NCBI GenBank assembly: GCA_035340715.1
Contig: DAOQTX010000017.1
Coordinates: 1 to 45,959 of the forward strand
From: DAOQTX01 sp035340715
Lineage (GTDB): Bacteria > Bacteroidota > Bacteroidia > AKYH767-A > OLB10
Reading direction: 5' to 3'
Length of the DNA stretch: 45,959 nucleotides
Of this stretch, positions 8,963-15,499 are shown piece after piece. Under the pieces are notes generated by a model that did not search any database, was not told where the DNA came from, and saw only the letters and a list, made by a program, of their open reading frames with translations. The position numbers and the translations under genes are program-made. The number at the start of each line of letters is the position of its first letter. Position 1 is the stretch's first letter.

Positions 8963-9871
8963 CTAATGCGAACCACCATCGCGAACATGAAACAAATGGA
9001 GCAAGTAAGGAAAAACCGCTTTCATGCTTTCTATTGCTCCTCTTGTTGATCCGGGAAGAGTAAGCACTAACGATTTTCCGGCAAATCCGGCTATTCCTCT
9101 CGACAGCATGGCATAGGGCGTTCGTTGTTGGCCATAACTTCTCGCTGCTTCCATAACACCGGGTATTTCTTTTTCGATTAAAGGTTTCACGATATCGGGA
9201 GTATGATCTCGGGGAGAGAGACCTGTGCCTCCACAAAAAATGATGAGTGAATAATTTTTGCTTTTGTATTTTGTAAACATCTCCTTGATCAACTGCTCAT
9301 CGTCTGGTATGATTTGATACTTAATATTATTTACTCCATATTTTTTTAATTCGGCTTTTATAGCCAATCCGGCAGAATCTACCTTCTTTCCCTTGGCTAC
9401 CGAATCGGAACAAACGATAATACCGCAATGGAAATTCTCGTCAAGATTATAGGAATAATCAGACTTCCCCCCTTTCTTTTCTTTGAGTTTAATTTCATGA
9501 ATGCTGATTTGCTTATCGACAGGCTTGAGCATATCGTAAACTGTAAGTGCTGCCACAGATGCAGCATGCATAGCCTCTACCTCCACTCCTGTTTTGTATA
9601 TCGTTTTTACTTCCACTTCAATCAACAATTCTTTAGGTTTAATTACAAACGAAACCTGTGTTCCTTCTATAGGCATAGGATGACAATCCGGAATAAGCTC
9701 ACTTGTTTTTTTAACCGCAAAAAGCGCTGCAACTTTGGCGGCTTCGCATACGTTTCCCTTGGGTACTTTTAGTTCCTTAATCATTTTTGCTGTTTTACTT
9801 GAACCAAAGCGAACTATAGCAGTAGCGATTGCTGTTCTTAGTGTAAATGTTTTATGTGTTATGTCAATCAT
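8963..9871 (-). CDS. moaCB: Bifunctional MoaC-MoaB/MogA fusion (cyclic pyranopterin monophosphate synthase + molybdopterin adenylyltransferase-like)
   Basis: The 302 residues contain two Moco enzymes in one chain. Residues 1-135 are MoaC, which converts the MoaA product to cyclic pyranopterin monophosphate; the KKTSELIPDCHPMP block (54-67) with its lysine and histidine, GVEVEAM (95-101) and DMLK (113-116) match the MoaC active site. Residues 145-302 are a MoaB/MogA domain, which adenylates molybdopterin before molybdate insertion; it has GGTG (214-217), SPRDHTPD (219-226) and a PGS motif (273-275). The gene follows moaE by 2 bases and is the last gene of the Moco operon. Fusing pathway steps 2 and 4 in one polypeptide is known in some bacteria. 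The ATG at 9871 gives the usual MoaC N-terminus. Confidence 0.93.
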   Translation of the reverse strand: MIDITHKTFTLRTAIATAIVRFGSSKTAKMIKELKVPKGNVCEAAKVAALFAVKKTSELIPDCHPMPIEGTQVSFVIKPKELLIEVEVKTIYKTGVEVEAMHAASVAALTVYDMLKPVDKQISIHEIKLKEKKGGKSDYSYNLDENFHCGIIVCSDSVAKGKKVDSAGLAIKAELKKYGVNNIKYQIIPDDEQLIKEMFTKYKSKNYSLIIFCGGTGLSPRDHTPDIVKPLIEKEIPGVMEAARSYGQQRTPYAMLSRGIAGFAGKSLVLTLPGSTRGAIESMKAVFPYLLHLFHVRDGGSH

Positions 9872-9873
9872 CT

Positions 9874-10302
9874 TTATGAATTTACTTTTTGAATGCTTGA
9901 ACCGTTTTCTAGAAACTCAACTCCCCAAATAGGTAATTCATTTTTTATTCTTTCTACCAATACTTCACAAGCTCGAAAAGAATCGGCACGGTGGGGTGAT
10001 GATACAAATACGAAAAGGCATATCTCGCCTACTGCTACCTTTCCCAGGCTATGATAAACATGCATGCACGTAATAGGGTACTCATTAAAAATCTCCTCCC
10101 GAATTTCAGCCATTCTTTCGTTAGCCATTTCCTTGTAGCTCGAATAGTTAATAGACTTCACAACACTTTCCTGCAATTGATCCGCTCTGACCTGACCTAA
10201 AAAAATCTGATGGGCACCTATATTGTGTTTGCTTTGGTGCTTATCAATAGCATTTGCTATGAAGGATGGAGCGATAGCTCCTTCTATGAAAATATCTTTC
10301 AT
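9874..10302 (-). CDS. moaE: Molybdopterin synthase catalytic subunit MoaE
   Basis: MoaE is the large subunit of molybdopterin synthase. With thiocarboxylated MoaD it adds the two dithiolene sulfurs to cyclic pyranopterin monophosphate. The 142-residue length is normal, and GQVRADQ (36-42), SLGKVAVGE (85-93) and HRADSFRACE (104-113) match the family. In the active-site region, RIKNELPIWG (118-127) keeps Lys120, equivalent to E. coli K119. The position matching E. coli K126 is Gly127, and the next residue, Val128, is also not a lysine. It lies 15 bases after the MoeB-rhodanese and 2 bases before moaCB. Function is very likely conserved, but the missing lysine should be noted. Confidence 0.9.
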   Translation of the reverse strand: MKDIFIEGAIAPSFIANAIDKHQSKHNIGAHQIFLGQVRADQLQESVVKSINYSSYKEMANERMAEIREEIFNEYPITCMHVYHSLGKVAVGEICLFVFVSSPHRADSFRACEVLVERIKNELPIWGVEFLENGSSIQKVNS

Positions 10303-10317
10303 AAGTTAGGGTGTTTA

Positions 10318-11400
10318 TCAGGATTCATACATTTCTTCAATAGATTCTATTCCTCCTTTAAGACTATAAAATCTTCTTGCCGGAAATTTATTCTTTAATT
10401 GATTTGCATAAAACTTACTACTTATACCTTTGTTGCAAACAATTACAATATCTTCGATTGAATGTTTTTCCACTAAAGGAAACAAAGCATCTGGAGAGCA
10501 TCTTTCATAACTGCTAAATATTTCGGAGAATTTGATACTATTACTACTAATATTCAAAATAAAAAACGTTTTTTCTTTCGATTGATGTATAAGTTCATCC
10601 CATTCAATTTCATATGCATTGGCAACACATGATTCGAAATAATCGTGATCGCGTATTGCAGCCAAACTCTTGGGCAATCCTTCCATAGGCAAGTGCTCGG
10701 TTATTTCGATAAAGTGACTTTGAAGTGTTCGAGCATCGAAATACAAGATCTGATCGAAAACATCATCCTGAATTTTCGTAATCATTTTAATAGCTTCGAG
10801 GGCTTGCATTGTTCCGGCAATTCCTGAAACAGGGCCTAACACACCATTGATATTGCACGAAGGAATATGCTGCTGCTCTTTGCGAAAAGGATATAATTGT
10901 CGCAAGTTTTTTAAAAAACGATTTAATGGTTTAAAAATCATTAATTGAATTTCCCATTTAAAAATGGAAGCTTGAATAAGTGTTTTGTTCAAAGCAAAAC
11001 AAACATCACTTAGCAAATAGCGTGTGGGCATATTGTCAGAACCATCCAAAACCATATCGAACTGCGAGATTAACTCAATACCATTGCTTGGTATAATCTT
11101 ATATGGAAATGCTTCTATCTGTATATTGGCATTTAGTGATCTTAAGCGTTCAGCAGCTATAATAGATTTATTCTTAAGAATGTCATTTTCAAGAAAAATT
11201 ACCTGACGATGAAGATTAGTGATATCAACCACATCATGATCGACAATTCCAATTCTACCCACACCTGCACCCACAAGATAAAGCAAAGCAGGACATCCAA
11301 GACCTCCTGCTCCAATGACCAAAACAGAAGCATTGCTTAACTTAATCTGGGCTTCGCTTCCAAATTCTTCTATCTGCATTTGACGTTGATATCGATCCAT
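10318..11400 (-). CDS. moeB: MoeB-like MoaD-adenylating enzyme fused to a rhodanese-like domain
   Basis: This E1-like ATPase adenylates the C-terminal glycine of MoaD so that it can be sulfurated. Residues 1-250 form the ThiF/MoeB fold: GAGGLG (30-35) nucleotide loop, DHDVVDITNLHRQ (54-66), DGSDNMPTRY (119-128) and PSCNINGVLGPVSG (180-193), the last including Cys182 at the conserved crossover-loop position. Residues about 260-358 are a diverged rhodanese-like domain with VCNKGISSKF (321-330) and a candidate sulfur-carrying Cys322. The two CxxC pairs that bind structural zinc in typical MoeB/ThiF proteins are absent. The gene sits 5 bases after moaD, its substrate. The call is firm for the E1 fold and moderate for rhodanese activity. 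Confidence 0.88.
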   Translation of the reverse strand: MDRYQRQMQIEEFGSEAQIKLSNASVLVIGAGGLGCPALLYLVGAGVGRIGIVDHDVVDITNLHRQVIFLENDILKNKSIIAAERLRSLNANIQIEAFPYKIIPSNGIELISQFDMVLDGSDNMPTRYLLSDVCFALNKTLIQASIFKWEIQLMIFKPLNRFLKNLRQLYPFRKEQQHIPSCNINGVLGPVSGIAGTMQALEAIKMITKIQDDVFDQILYFDARTLQSHFIEITEHLPMEGLPKSLAAIRDHDYFESCVANAYEIEWDELIHQSKEKTFFILNISSNSIKFSEIFSSYERCSPDALFPLVEKHSIEDIVIVCNKGISSKFYANQLKNKFPARRFYSLKGGIESIEEMYES

Positions 11401-11405
11401 TTTCT

Positions 11406-11633
11406 TTATCCTCCAGAAAAAGGTGGTAATAGGGCTATAACATCATTGTCATTTATGGAAATATTATCTGAGAAAATCTTTTTGTTTACGGCCATCTGAA
11501 ATGTTTGATTTTTCAATGCCGGATGCTGAATTAATAAAGTTTCCTTCAATGAATATAGATCGTTACAATCTTTCACTTCCATTTCCGACACACCGGTTAT
11601 TTCTTTCACTATTCCAAAAAATAAAACTATCAT
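11406..11633 (-). CDS. moaD: Molybdopterin synthase sulfur carrier subunit MoaD
   Basis: MoaD is a ubiquitin-fold sulfur carrier whose C-terminal Gly-Gly becomes a thiocarboxylate and donates sulfur inside molybdopterin synthase. The 75-residue protein begins with the short beta strand MIVLFFGIVKEITG and ends LLPPFSGG, the diagnostic MoaD tail. Its 5' end overlaps mobA by 4 bases (ATGA), and the adenylating enzyme MoeB follows after 5 bases. This arrangement of carrier next to its activating enzyme supports the assignment. Confidence 0.93.
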   Translation of the reverse strand: MIVLFFGIVKEITGVSEMEVKDCNDLYSLKETLLIQHPALKNQTFQMAVNKKIFSDNISINDNDVIALLPPFSGG

Positions 11634-12205
11634 TTGTTGATACGTATTAGTTTATCAAAATCAGATCTTGTATTTACATTCATAAATGCTTCCATATCAT
11701 GATCAAAAACAACCTTTACAGCATTTAATTGATTGCAGATTTTCAGTACTGATCTTTCACCATTATCTAAAAGTTTCTTCCAACTTTTTGTACATGTGAT
11801 GGGATATAATCCCGGGAATGGATAATCGCGTTCATCAGCCTTACATAAGTTGATTGAATTCTCTTTTGCATTTTCAATCAGATCACTCAATAGAGCAGCA
11901 TGAATCAAAGGCATATCGCAAGTCAACAACAGTGCATACTTTGTTATACAATGCATCAATGCTGAATAAACGGCTGCAGCAGGTCCCATATTTACATACA
12001 AGTCGCTAACGATTGATCGTTCTATTAATGAATGTTCATTTCTCGAACTCACTAAGTGAATGTTAGCAGTAATTTGATTCGCCACATTACATACATGTTC
12101 ATACATAGGGATTTGATTCCAAAGCATAGTTGCCTTGTCCTTTCCCATGCGCGAACTTTTGCCACCCAATAGAATATAAGCGCTTATTTCCTGATGAGAA
12201 ATCAT
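11630..12205 (-). CDS. mobA: Molybdenum cofactor guanylyltransferase MobA
   Basis: MobA transfers GMP from GTP to Mo-molybdopterin, making the guanine dinucleotide form used by DMSO-reductase-family enzymes such as nitrate and formate-type oxidoreductases. The N-terminal nucleotide-binding motif is intact (LLGGKSSRMGKDKA, 12-25), and the metal-binding aspartate occurs in CDMP (96-99). The 191 residues are normal for the family. It overlaps the TSUP gene upstream and moaD downstream by 4 bases each, so translation is probably coupled. Its presence implies that the cell uses a bis-MGD-type molybdoenzyme, although none is encoded in this window. Confidence 0.92.
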   Translation of the reverse strand: MISHQEISAYILLGGKSSRMGKDKATMLWNQIPMYEHVCNVANQITANIHLVSSRNEHSLIERSIVSDLYVNMGPAAAVYSALMHCITKYALLLTCDMPLIHAALLSDLIENAKENSINLCKADERDYPFPGLYPITCTKSWKKLLDNGERSVLKICNQLNAVKVVFDHDMEAFMNVNTRSDFDKLIRINK

Positions 12206-12930
12206 AGTGCAATTAATTTAACAGAGGCAATGAGCAGAACAAAAGATAAAACTCGTTGAAGCCATATAGATTTAAACCTCTCCGAACCCATGTAAGAACC
12301 CAACATTGCGCCACAAAGTGCAATAAGGAGAAGTTTATAGATATCAGAATTTAACGATGCGTTTTGAGTGAAACGAGCAAATAAACCCGAAGCGCTATTT
12401 GCAAAAATGAACAAGGCAGAAATAGCTGCCGCTTGTTTAATTTTTGCCCAATGAAACAAAACCAAGAGAGGAGTTAACAAAATTCCTCCTCCAATACCAA
12501 TGCTGCCCGCAAGAATTCCTATCAGAGCGCCACTCAAAAATGCAGCAGAATTAGGCACATCATTAATCTGTTTCGAATCAGAATAGTGAATCAAACCGGA
12601 TAATCGCAGAACCGGGAACAACAAAACCAATCCCAAAATGATTTTAAAAACTTCTGCATTCAACTCTAGCAATCCACCTAAAAAAGCAAATGGAATTGAA
12701 CTGACTAAAAAAGGCCAACATTTTTTCCAAACAAAATTACCAGAACGATAGAAAAACAAAAATGCAATTCCAGATACAAAGATGTTCAATATCAATGCCG
12801 TTATGCGCATTGTTTCGGGAAGGAAATCAAACAAACTCATCAGCGCCAAATAACCACTTGCCCCTCCGTGACCTACCGAAGAATATAGAAAAGCTACCAT
12901 GAAAAGAAGAAATAAAAATCCTGTGTACAT
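12202..12930 (-). CDS. TauE/SafE (TSUP) family membrane transporter in the Moco operon
   Basis: The 242-residue protein has about seven or eight hydrophobic helices and the TSUP hallmarks: a glycine-rich N-terminal half with SVGHGGASGYLALM (18-31) and a second repeat with IGILAGSIGIGGGILLTPLL, reflecting the family's internal duplication. TSUP proteins move small sulfur-containing anions such as sulfite, sulfoacetate or thiosulfate across the inner membrane. It overlaps modE-like by 1 base (TAATG) and mobA by 4 bases (ATGA), so it is an integral operon member. Whether it exports sulfite related to a molybdoenzyme, supplies sulfur, or moves molybdate-like oxyanions cannot be decided here. Family call firm, substrate unknown. 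Confidence 0.85.
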   Translation of the reverse strand: MYTGFLFLLFMVAFLYSSVGHGGASGYLALMSLFDFLPETMRITALILNIFVSGIAFLFFYRSGNFVWKKCWPFLVSSIPFAFLGGLLELNAEVFKIILGLVLLFPVLRLSGLIHYSDSKQINDVPNSAAFLSGALIGILAGSIGIGGGILLTPLLVLFHWAKIKQAAAISALFIFANSASGLFARFTQNASLNSDIYKLLLIALCGAMLGSYMGSERFKSIWLQRVLSFVLLIASVKLIAL

Positions 12931-13256
12931 TATTTTAGCGTAGCGTTAATTTTTAAAACAAACGAATCCATCTTAGTCAAAACTTTTTTATATGTTTTGA
13001 TAAGCTGTTTCCCTTCAGGTGTAAGTGCCGTTCCTCCACCTTGCACTCCACCTTTAGTTTTTTGAATGATCGGTTTGGCAGCATTTTTATTCATATCAGA
13101 AACCATTGCCCAAGCTTGTCTGTACGACATCTTCAATGCCGCTGCAGCCGATTTAATGGAACCGGTTTGTTCTATTAATTCAAGTAAATACATTCGACCA
13201 GGCCCAATAAGCATTCCCTTTTTATTTTCGAGCCAGATATTACCCTTTGCATTCAT
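12930..13256 (-). CDS. ModE-like winged-helix regulator lacking the molybdate-binding domain
   Basis: The 108 residues match the N-terminal DNA-binding domain of ModE, the molybdate-responsive regulator. A short beta strand region (KGNIWLENKKGMLIGPGR) precedes a LysR-type helix-turn-helix (31-55, GSIKSAAAALKMSYRQAWAM). The wing contains GGGTALTPEGKQLI (73-86), as in ModE. The two TOBE/MOP repeats that bind molybdate in full-length ModE are missing, so sensing must differ or be absent. It lies between moeA (9-base gap) and the TSUP transporter (1-base overlap). A role in controlling this Moco operon, perhaps autoregulation at the moaA promoter, is inference from position. Confidence 0.87.
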   Translation of the reverse strand: MNAKGNIWLENKKGMLIGPGRMYLLELIEQTGSIKSAAAALKMSYRQAWAMVSDMNKNAAKPIIQKTKGGVQGGGTALTPEGKQLIKTYKKVLTKMDSFVLKINATLK

Positions 13257-13265
13257 ATTTCATTA

Positions 13266-14444
13266 TTAATTTATTGGTAGATAATTTAAGATATCGCCCT
13301 CTTTCAATTCCGAGCATTGTTCTGATAGGACAATCAAACAATTAGCCACAGCAAAAGTATTGAGTTGATAACTGTTTTGATCTTCCAAAATTATTAAGCC
13401 ATCGTCAGAATAAAATCCTTTAAGATATTGAGTCAATCCAGCTTTCCTCTTAAAGCTATTTTGTAAAGGTGCAGTAAAGAGTTTGCCAGGTTCTTTATTC
13501 ATCATTTGTTTGATGACAGGCAAAACATATTGATAATAACAAACCAATACTGATGCAGGATTTCCCGGCAAGGCAAATACAAGTGTATTATTTCTTTTTC
13601 CAAAGAAGATCGGTTTGCCGGGTTTCTGTTTTACTTTATAAAAAATTGTATCTACTCCGCACAAACTCAATGCCTCTGCAACAAAATCGTAATCCCCTAC
13701 AGAAATTCCACCGCTTATAACTACTATGTCTTTGTGCATACTTTGCTCTAAAGCTGCTTTGATTTCATCCAATCGATCATCGCAATAAAAAACTTTATCA
13801 GGATAAATATGCTCTGCTTGTAATGCCGCTTTTAAACCAAATGAATTACATTCATAGACCTGACCGGTTAAAGCTACACTACCAGATTTGACCAATTCTT
13901 TTCCGGTAATAATTAAATGAATGGCAGGCGCTGCATATACCTTCACTTTCGAAATACCCAGTGTAGCAATAAATGCTATGGCTGCAGGACGCAATAGTGT
14001 GCCTGCTTTCAATACACATTCACCTTGTTTGCTCTGTGATCCTTGTGGCCGAACATTGCTGCCTTGTTTCAATTGCGAATCAAGAAGAAGTATTTTATCC
14101 TTTTTCCTCTCCACTTTTTCTTGCATGATCACGGTATCGCACGACTCCGGAACAAAAGCACCTGTAAATATTCTAACACATTCACTACTCTTTACATCAA
14201 TGTGAAAATCACTCCCGGCTTGTATTTCAGCAATGATGGTATAGGGATGATGCAAGAGAGACTCATCATATTTCATCGCATAACCATCCATAGCCGATTG
14301 GTTATGTTCGGGGGTATGAATAGGAGAAATGATATCTTCAGCTAAAACGCGGTTATACGCGTCCTCTAACTTCACTCCTTTAATGATGGAAGGAATACAA
14401 TTAATGCGTATAAGTTCTTCTGCTTCGTTTACACTGATCATCAT
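13266..14444 (-). CDS. moeA: Molybdopterin molybdenumtransferase MoeA
   Basis: MoeA inserts molybdate into adenylylated molybdopterin. Motifs in order are SAMDGYA (50-56), NVRPQGSQSKQGE (130-142), SGGISVGDYDF (244-254), KPGKP (274-278) and the ALPGNPASVLV loop (291-301). The 392-residue length is typical. The annotated ATG at 14444 overlaps the moaA stop (TAATG). A second ATG follows directly, at 14441, and is better spaced from the GGAGG sequence formed by the last two glycine codons of moaA, so translation may begin one codon later. It is the second gene of the Moco operon and its product acts directly after the MoaB domain of MoaCB. Confidence 0.94.
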   Translation of the reverse strand: MMISVNEAEELIRINCIPSIIKGVKLEDAYNRVLAEDIISPIHTPEHNQSAMDGYAMKYDESLLHHPYTIIAEIQAGSDFHIDVKSSECVRIFTGAFVPESCDTVIMQEKVERKKDKILLLDSQLKQGSNVRPQGSQSKQGECVLKAGTLLRPAAIAFIATLGISKVKVYAAPAIHLIITGKELVKSGSVALTGQVYECNSFGLKAALQAEHIYPDKVFYCDDRLDEIKAALEQSMHKDIVVISGGISVGDYDFVAEALSLCGVDTIFYKVKQKPGKPIFFGKRNNTLVFALPGNPASVLVCYYQYVLPVIKQMMNKEPGKLFTAPLQNSFKRKAGLTQYLKGFYSDDGLIILEDQNSYQLNTFAVANCLIVLSEQCSELKEGDILNYLPIN

Positions 14445-15424
14445 TATCCTCCAATTTGAATCATTGAGCGATTAACTAAAGTATCTTCTTCTAACTTGTG
14501 ATAGCTAACATTCCATTGTCCTCCCAGGCTCTTTTCCTTTGCAAAAAGATTCTGACGTATTAAATGTTCGATCGGCTTACCACTACGCAAAGCATGCAAC
14601 AAGTCTGTTTCACCTTTGCTGAATAAGCAATTTTTCATTTTACCATCAGCCGTTATACGCATACGATTGCAACTGCTACAAAATGGACTCGACATTGTGC
14701 TGATGACTGCAAATGTTCCGTTATAATCTTTCACTCGATAGTTTTTTGCGGTATCGTTTGGAGCATCTTTAATCTTTTCAATAGCAAAATAAGTTTCGGC
14801 TTTTTCTATAATTTCTTTGTATGAATACACTTTAGTGCTGTCCCAGCGATTATCCTGAAAAGGCATATACTCTATAAAGCGAACGTGAATAGGAATCTCC
14901 TTGGTCCACTGAATAAAGTCAAATATTTCATTGTCGTTGTATCGTTTCATAACAACAACATTTATTTTAACATGAAAATCTCTACTCAACAAGAGTTGAA
15001 TATTATCCATCACTTTCGAAAAATAATTTCGAGCTGTTATGGATAGAAATTTCTTTTCATCCAATGAATCTAAACTGATATTGAGGCTATTCACATTACA
15101 TTGCTCCAAAAGGTCTATATGCCTATCCAATAAAACACCATTAGTAGTGAGCGTCAACAAAACGGGAAGGCTGCTCAGACGAACCAAAATTTCATCAAAA
15201 TCTTTCCGAATCAATGGCTCTCCTCCTGTAAGGCGAATTTTGTTGACACCCAAGGAAACGAAAGTCTGTGCTATATTATAAATTTCATCCTTTGTCATTA
15301 ATGATGCATGAGGCATGAATTTCATGTTTTCATGAGGCATACAATAGCGACATCTTAAATTGCACGCATCTGTGAGGGAGACTCTTAAATAATTGTGAAT
15401 TCTATTATGCGTATCCGACAGCAT
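14444..15424 (-). CDS. moaA: GTP 3',8-cyclase MoaA (radical SAM, first step of Moco synthesis)
   Basis: MoaA is a radical-SAM enzyme that rearranges GTP to 3',8-cyclo-7,8-dihydro-GTP. The N-terminal cluster motif is DACNLRCRYC (C21, C25, C28) and the C-terminal substrate-binding cluster uses C249, C252 and C266 (SPFCSSCNRMR, then KNCLF). LTGGEPLIRKD (65-75) is the SAM-contacting GGEP motif. The chain ends in Gly-Gly (325-326), which in MoaA protrudes into the active site. The 326 residues match the family. It is the first gene of the operon, 75 bases downstream of the solute-binding lipoprotein gene, with a promoter candidate in that gap. Confidence 0.95.
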   Translation of the reverse strand: MLSDTHNRIHNYLRVSLTDACNLRCRYCMPHENMKFMPHASLMTKDEIYNIAQTFVSLGVNKIRLTGGEPLIRKDFDEILVRLSSLPVLLTLTTNGVLLDRHIDLLEQCNVNSLNISLDSLDEKKFLSITARNYFSKVMDNIQLLLSRDFHVKINVVVMKRYNDNEIFDFIQWTKEIPIHVRFIEYMPFQDNRWDSTKVYSYKEIIEKAETYFAIEKIKDAPNDTAKNYRVKDYNGTFAVISTMSSPFCSSCNRMRITADGKMKNCLFSKGETDLLHALRSGKPIEHLIRQNLFAKEKSLGGQWNVSYHKLEEDTLVNRSMIQIGG

Positions 15425-15438
15425 TCAACTCGTTTTCC

Positions 15439-15470
15439 CAAAAATACAATAAGAATAAGGAATTCACCAA
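15439..15470 (-). promoter_or_regulatory. Candidate Bacteroidota promoter for the Moco operon
   Basis: Read on the minus strand, TATTTTTG (15446-15439) matches the Bacteroidota -7 consensus TAnnTTTG at all fixed positions. A TTG (15470-15468) lies 21 bases upstream, within the accepted -33 spacing. The predicted transcript start would fall roughly ten bases before the moaA ATG at 15424, giving a very short leader, too short for a Moco riboswitch. The element sits in the only sizeable gap on this strand in this region. Confidence 0.5.
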
Positions 15471-15499
15471 GCGTTATTCAAAATAAAACATATCGGATT

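Noticed and set aside
8958..9236. A second minus-strand frame over the MoaB half of the MoaCB fusion
   Set aside because: It is arginine- and serine-rich without known motifs and overlaps a well supported gene.
14447..14455. A strong Shine-Dalgarno sequence (GGAGG) for moeA
   Set aside because: It is formed by the two terminal glycine codons of moaA, which are required by MoaA itself, so it may be coincidental; it is only used as a weak hint for the start choice.
15425..15499. A molybdenum cofactor riboswitch upstream of moaA
   Set aside because: The gap is only 75 bases, the candidate promoter is about 15 bases from the start codon, and no conserved riboswitch structure is visible.
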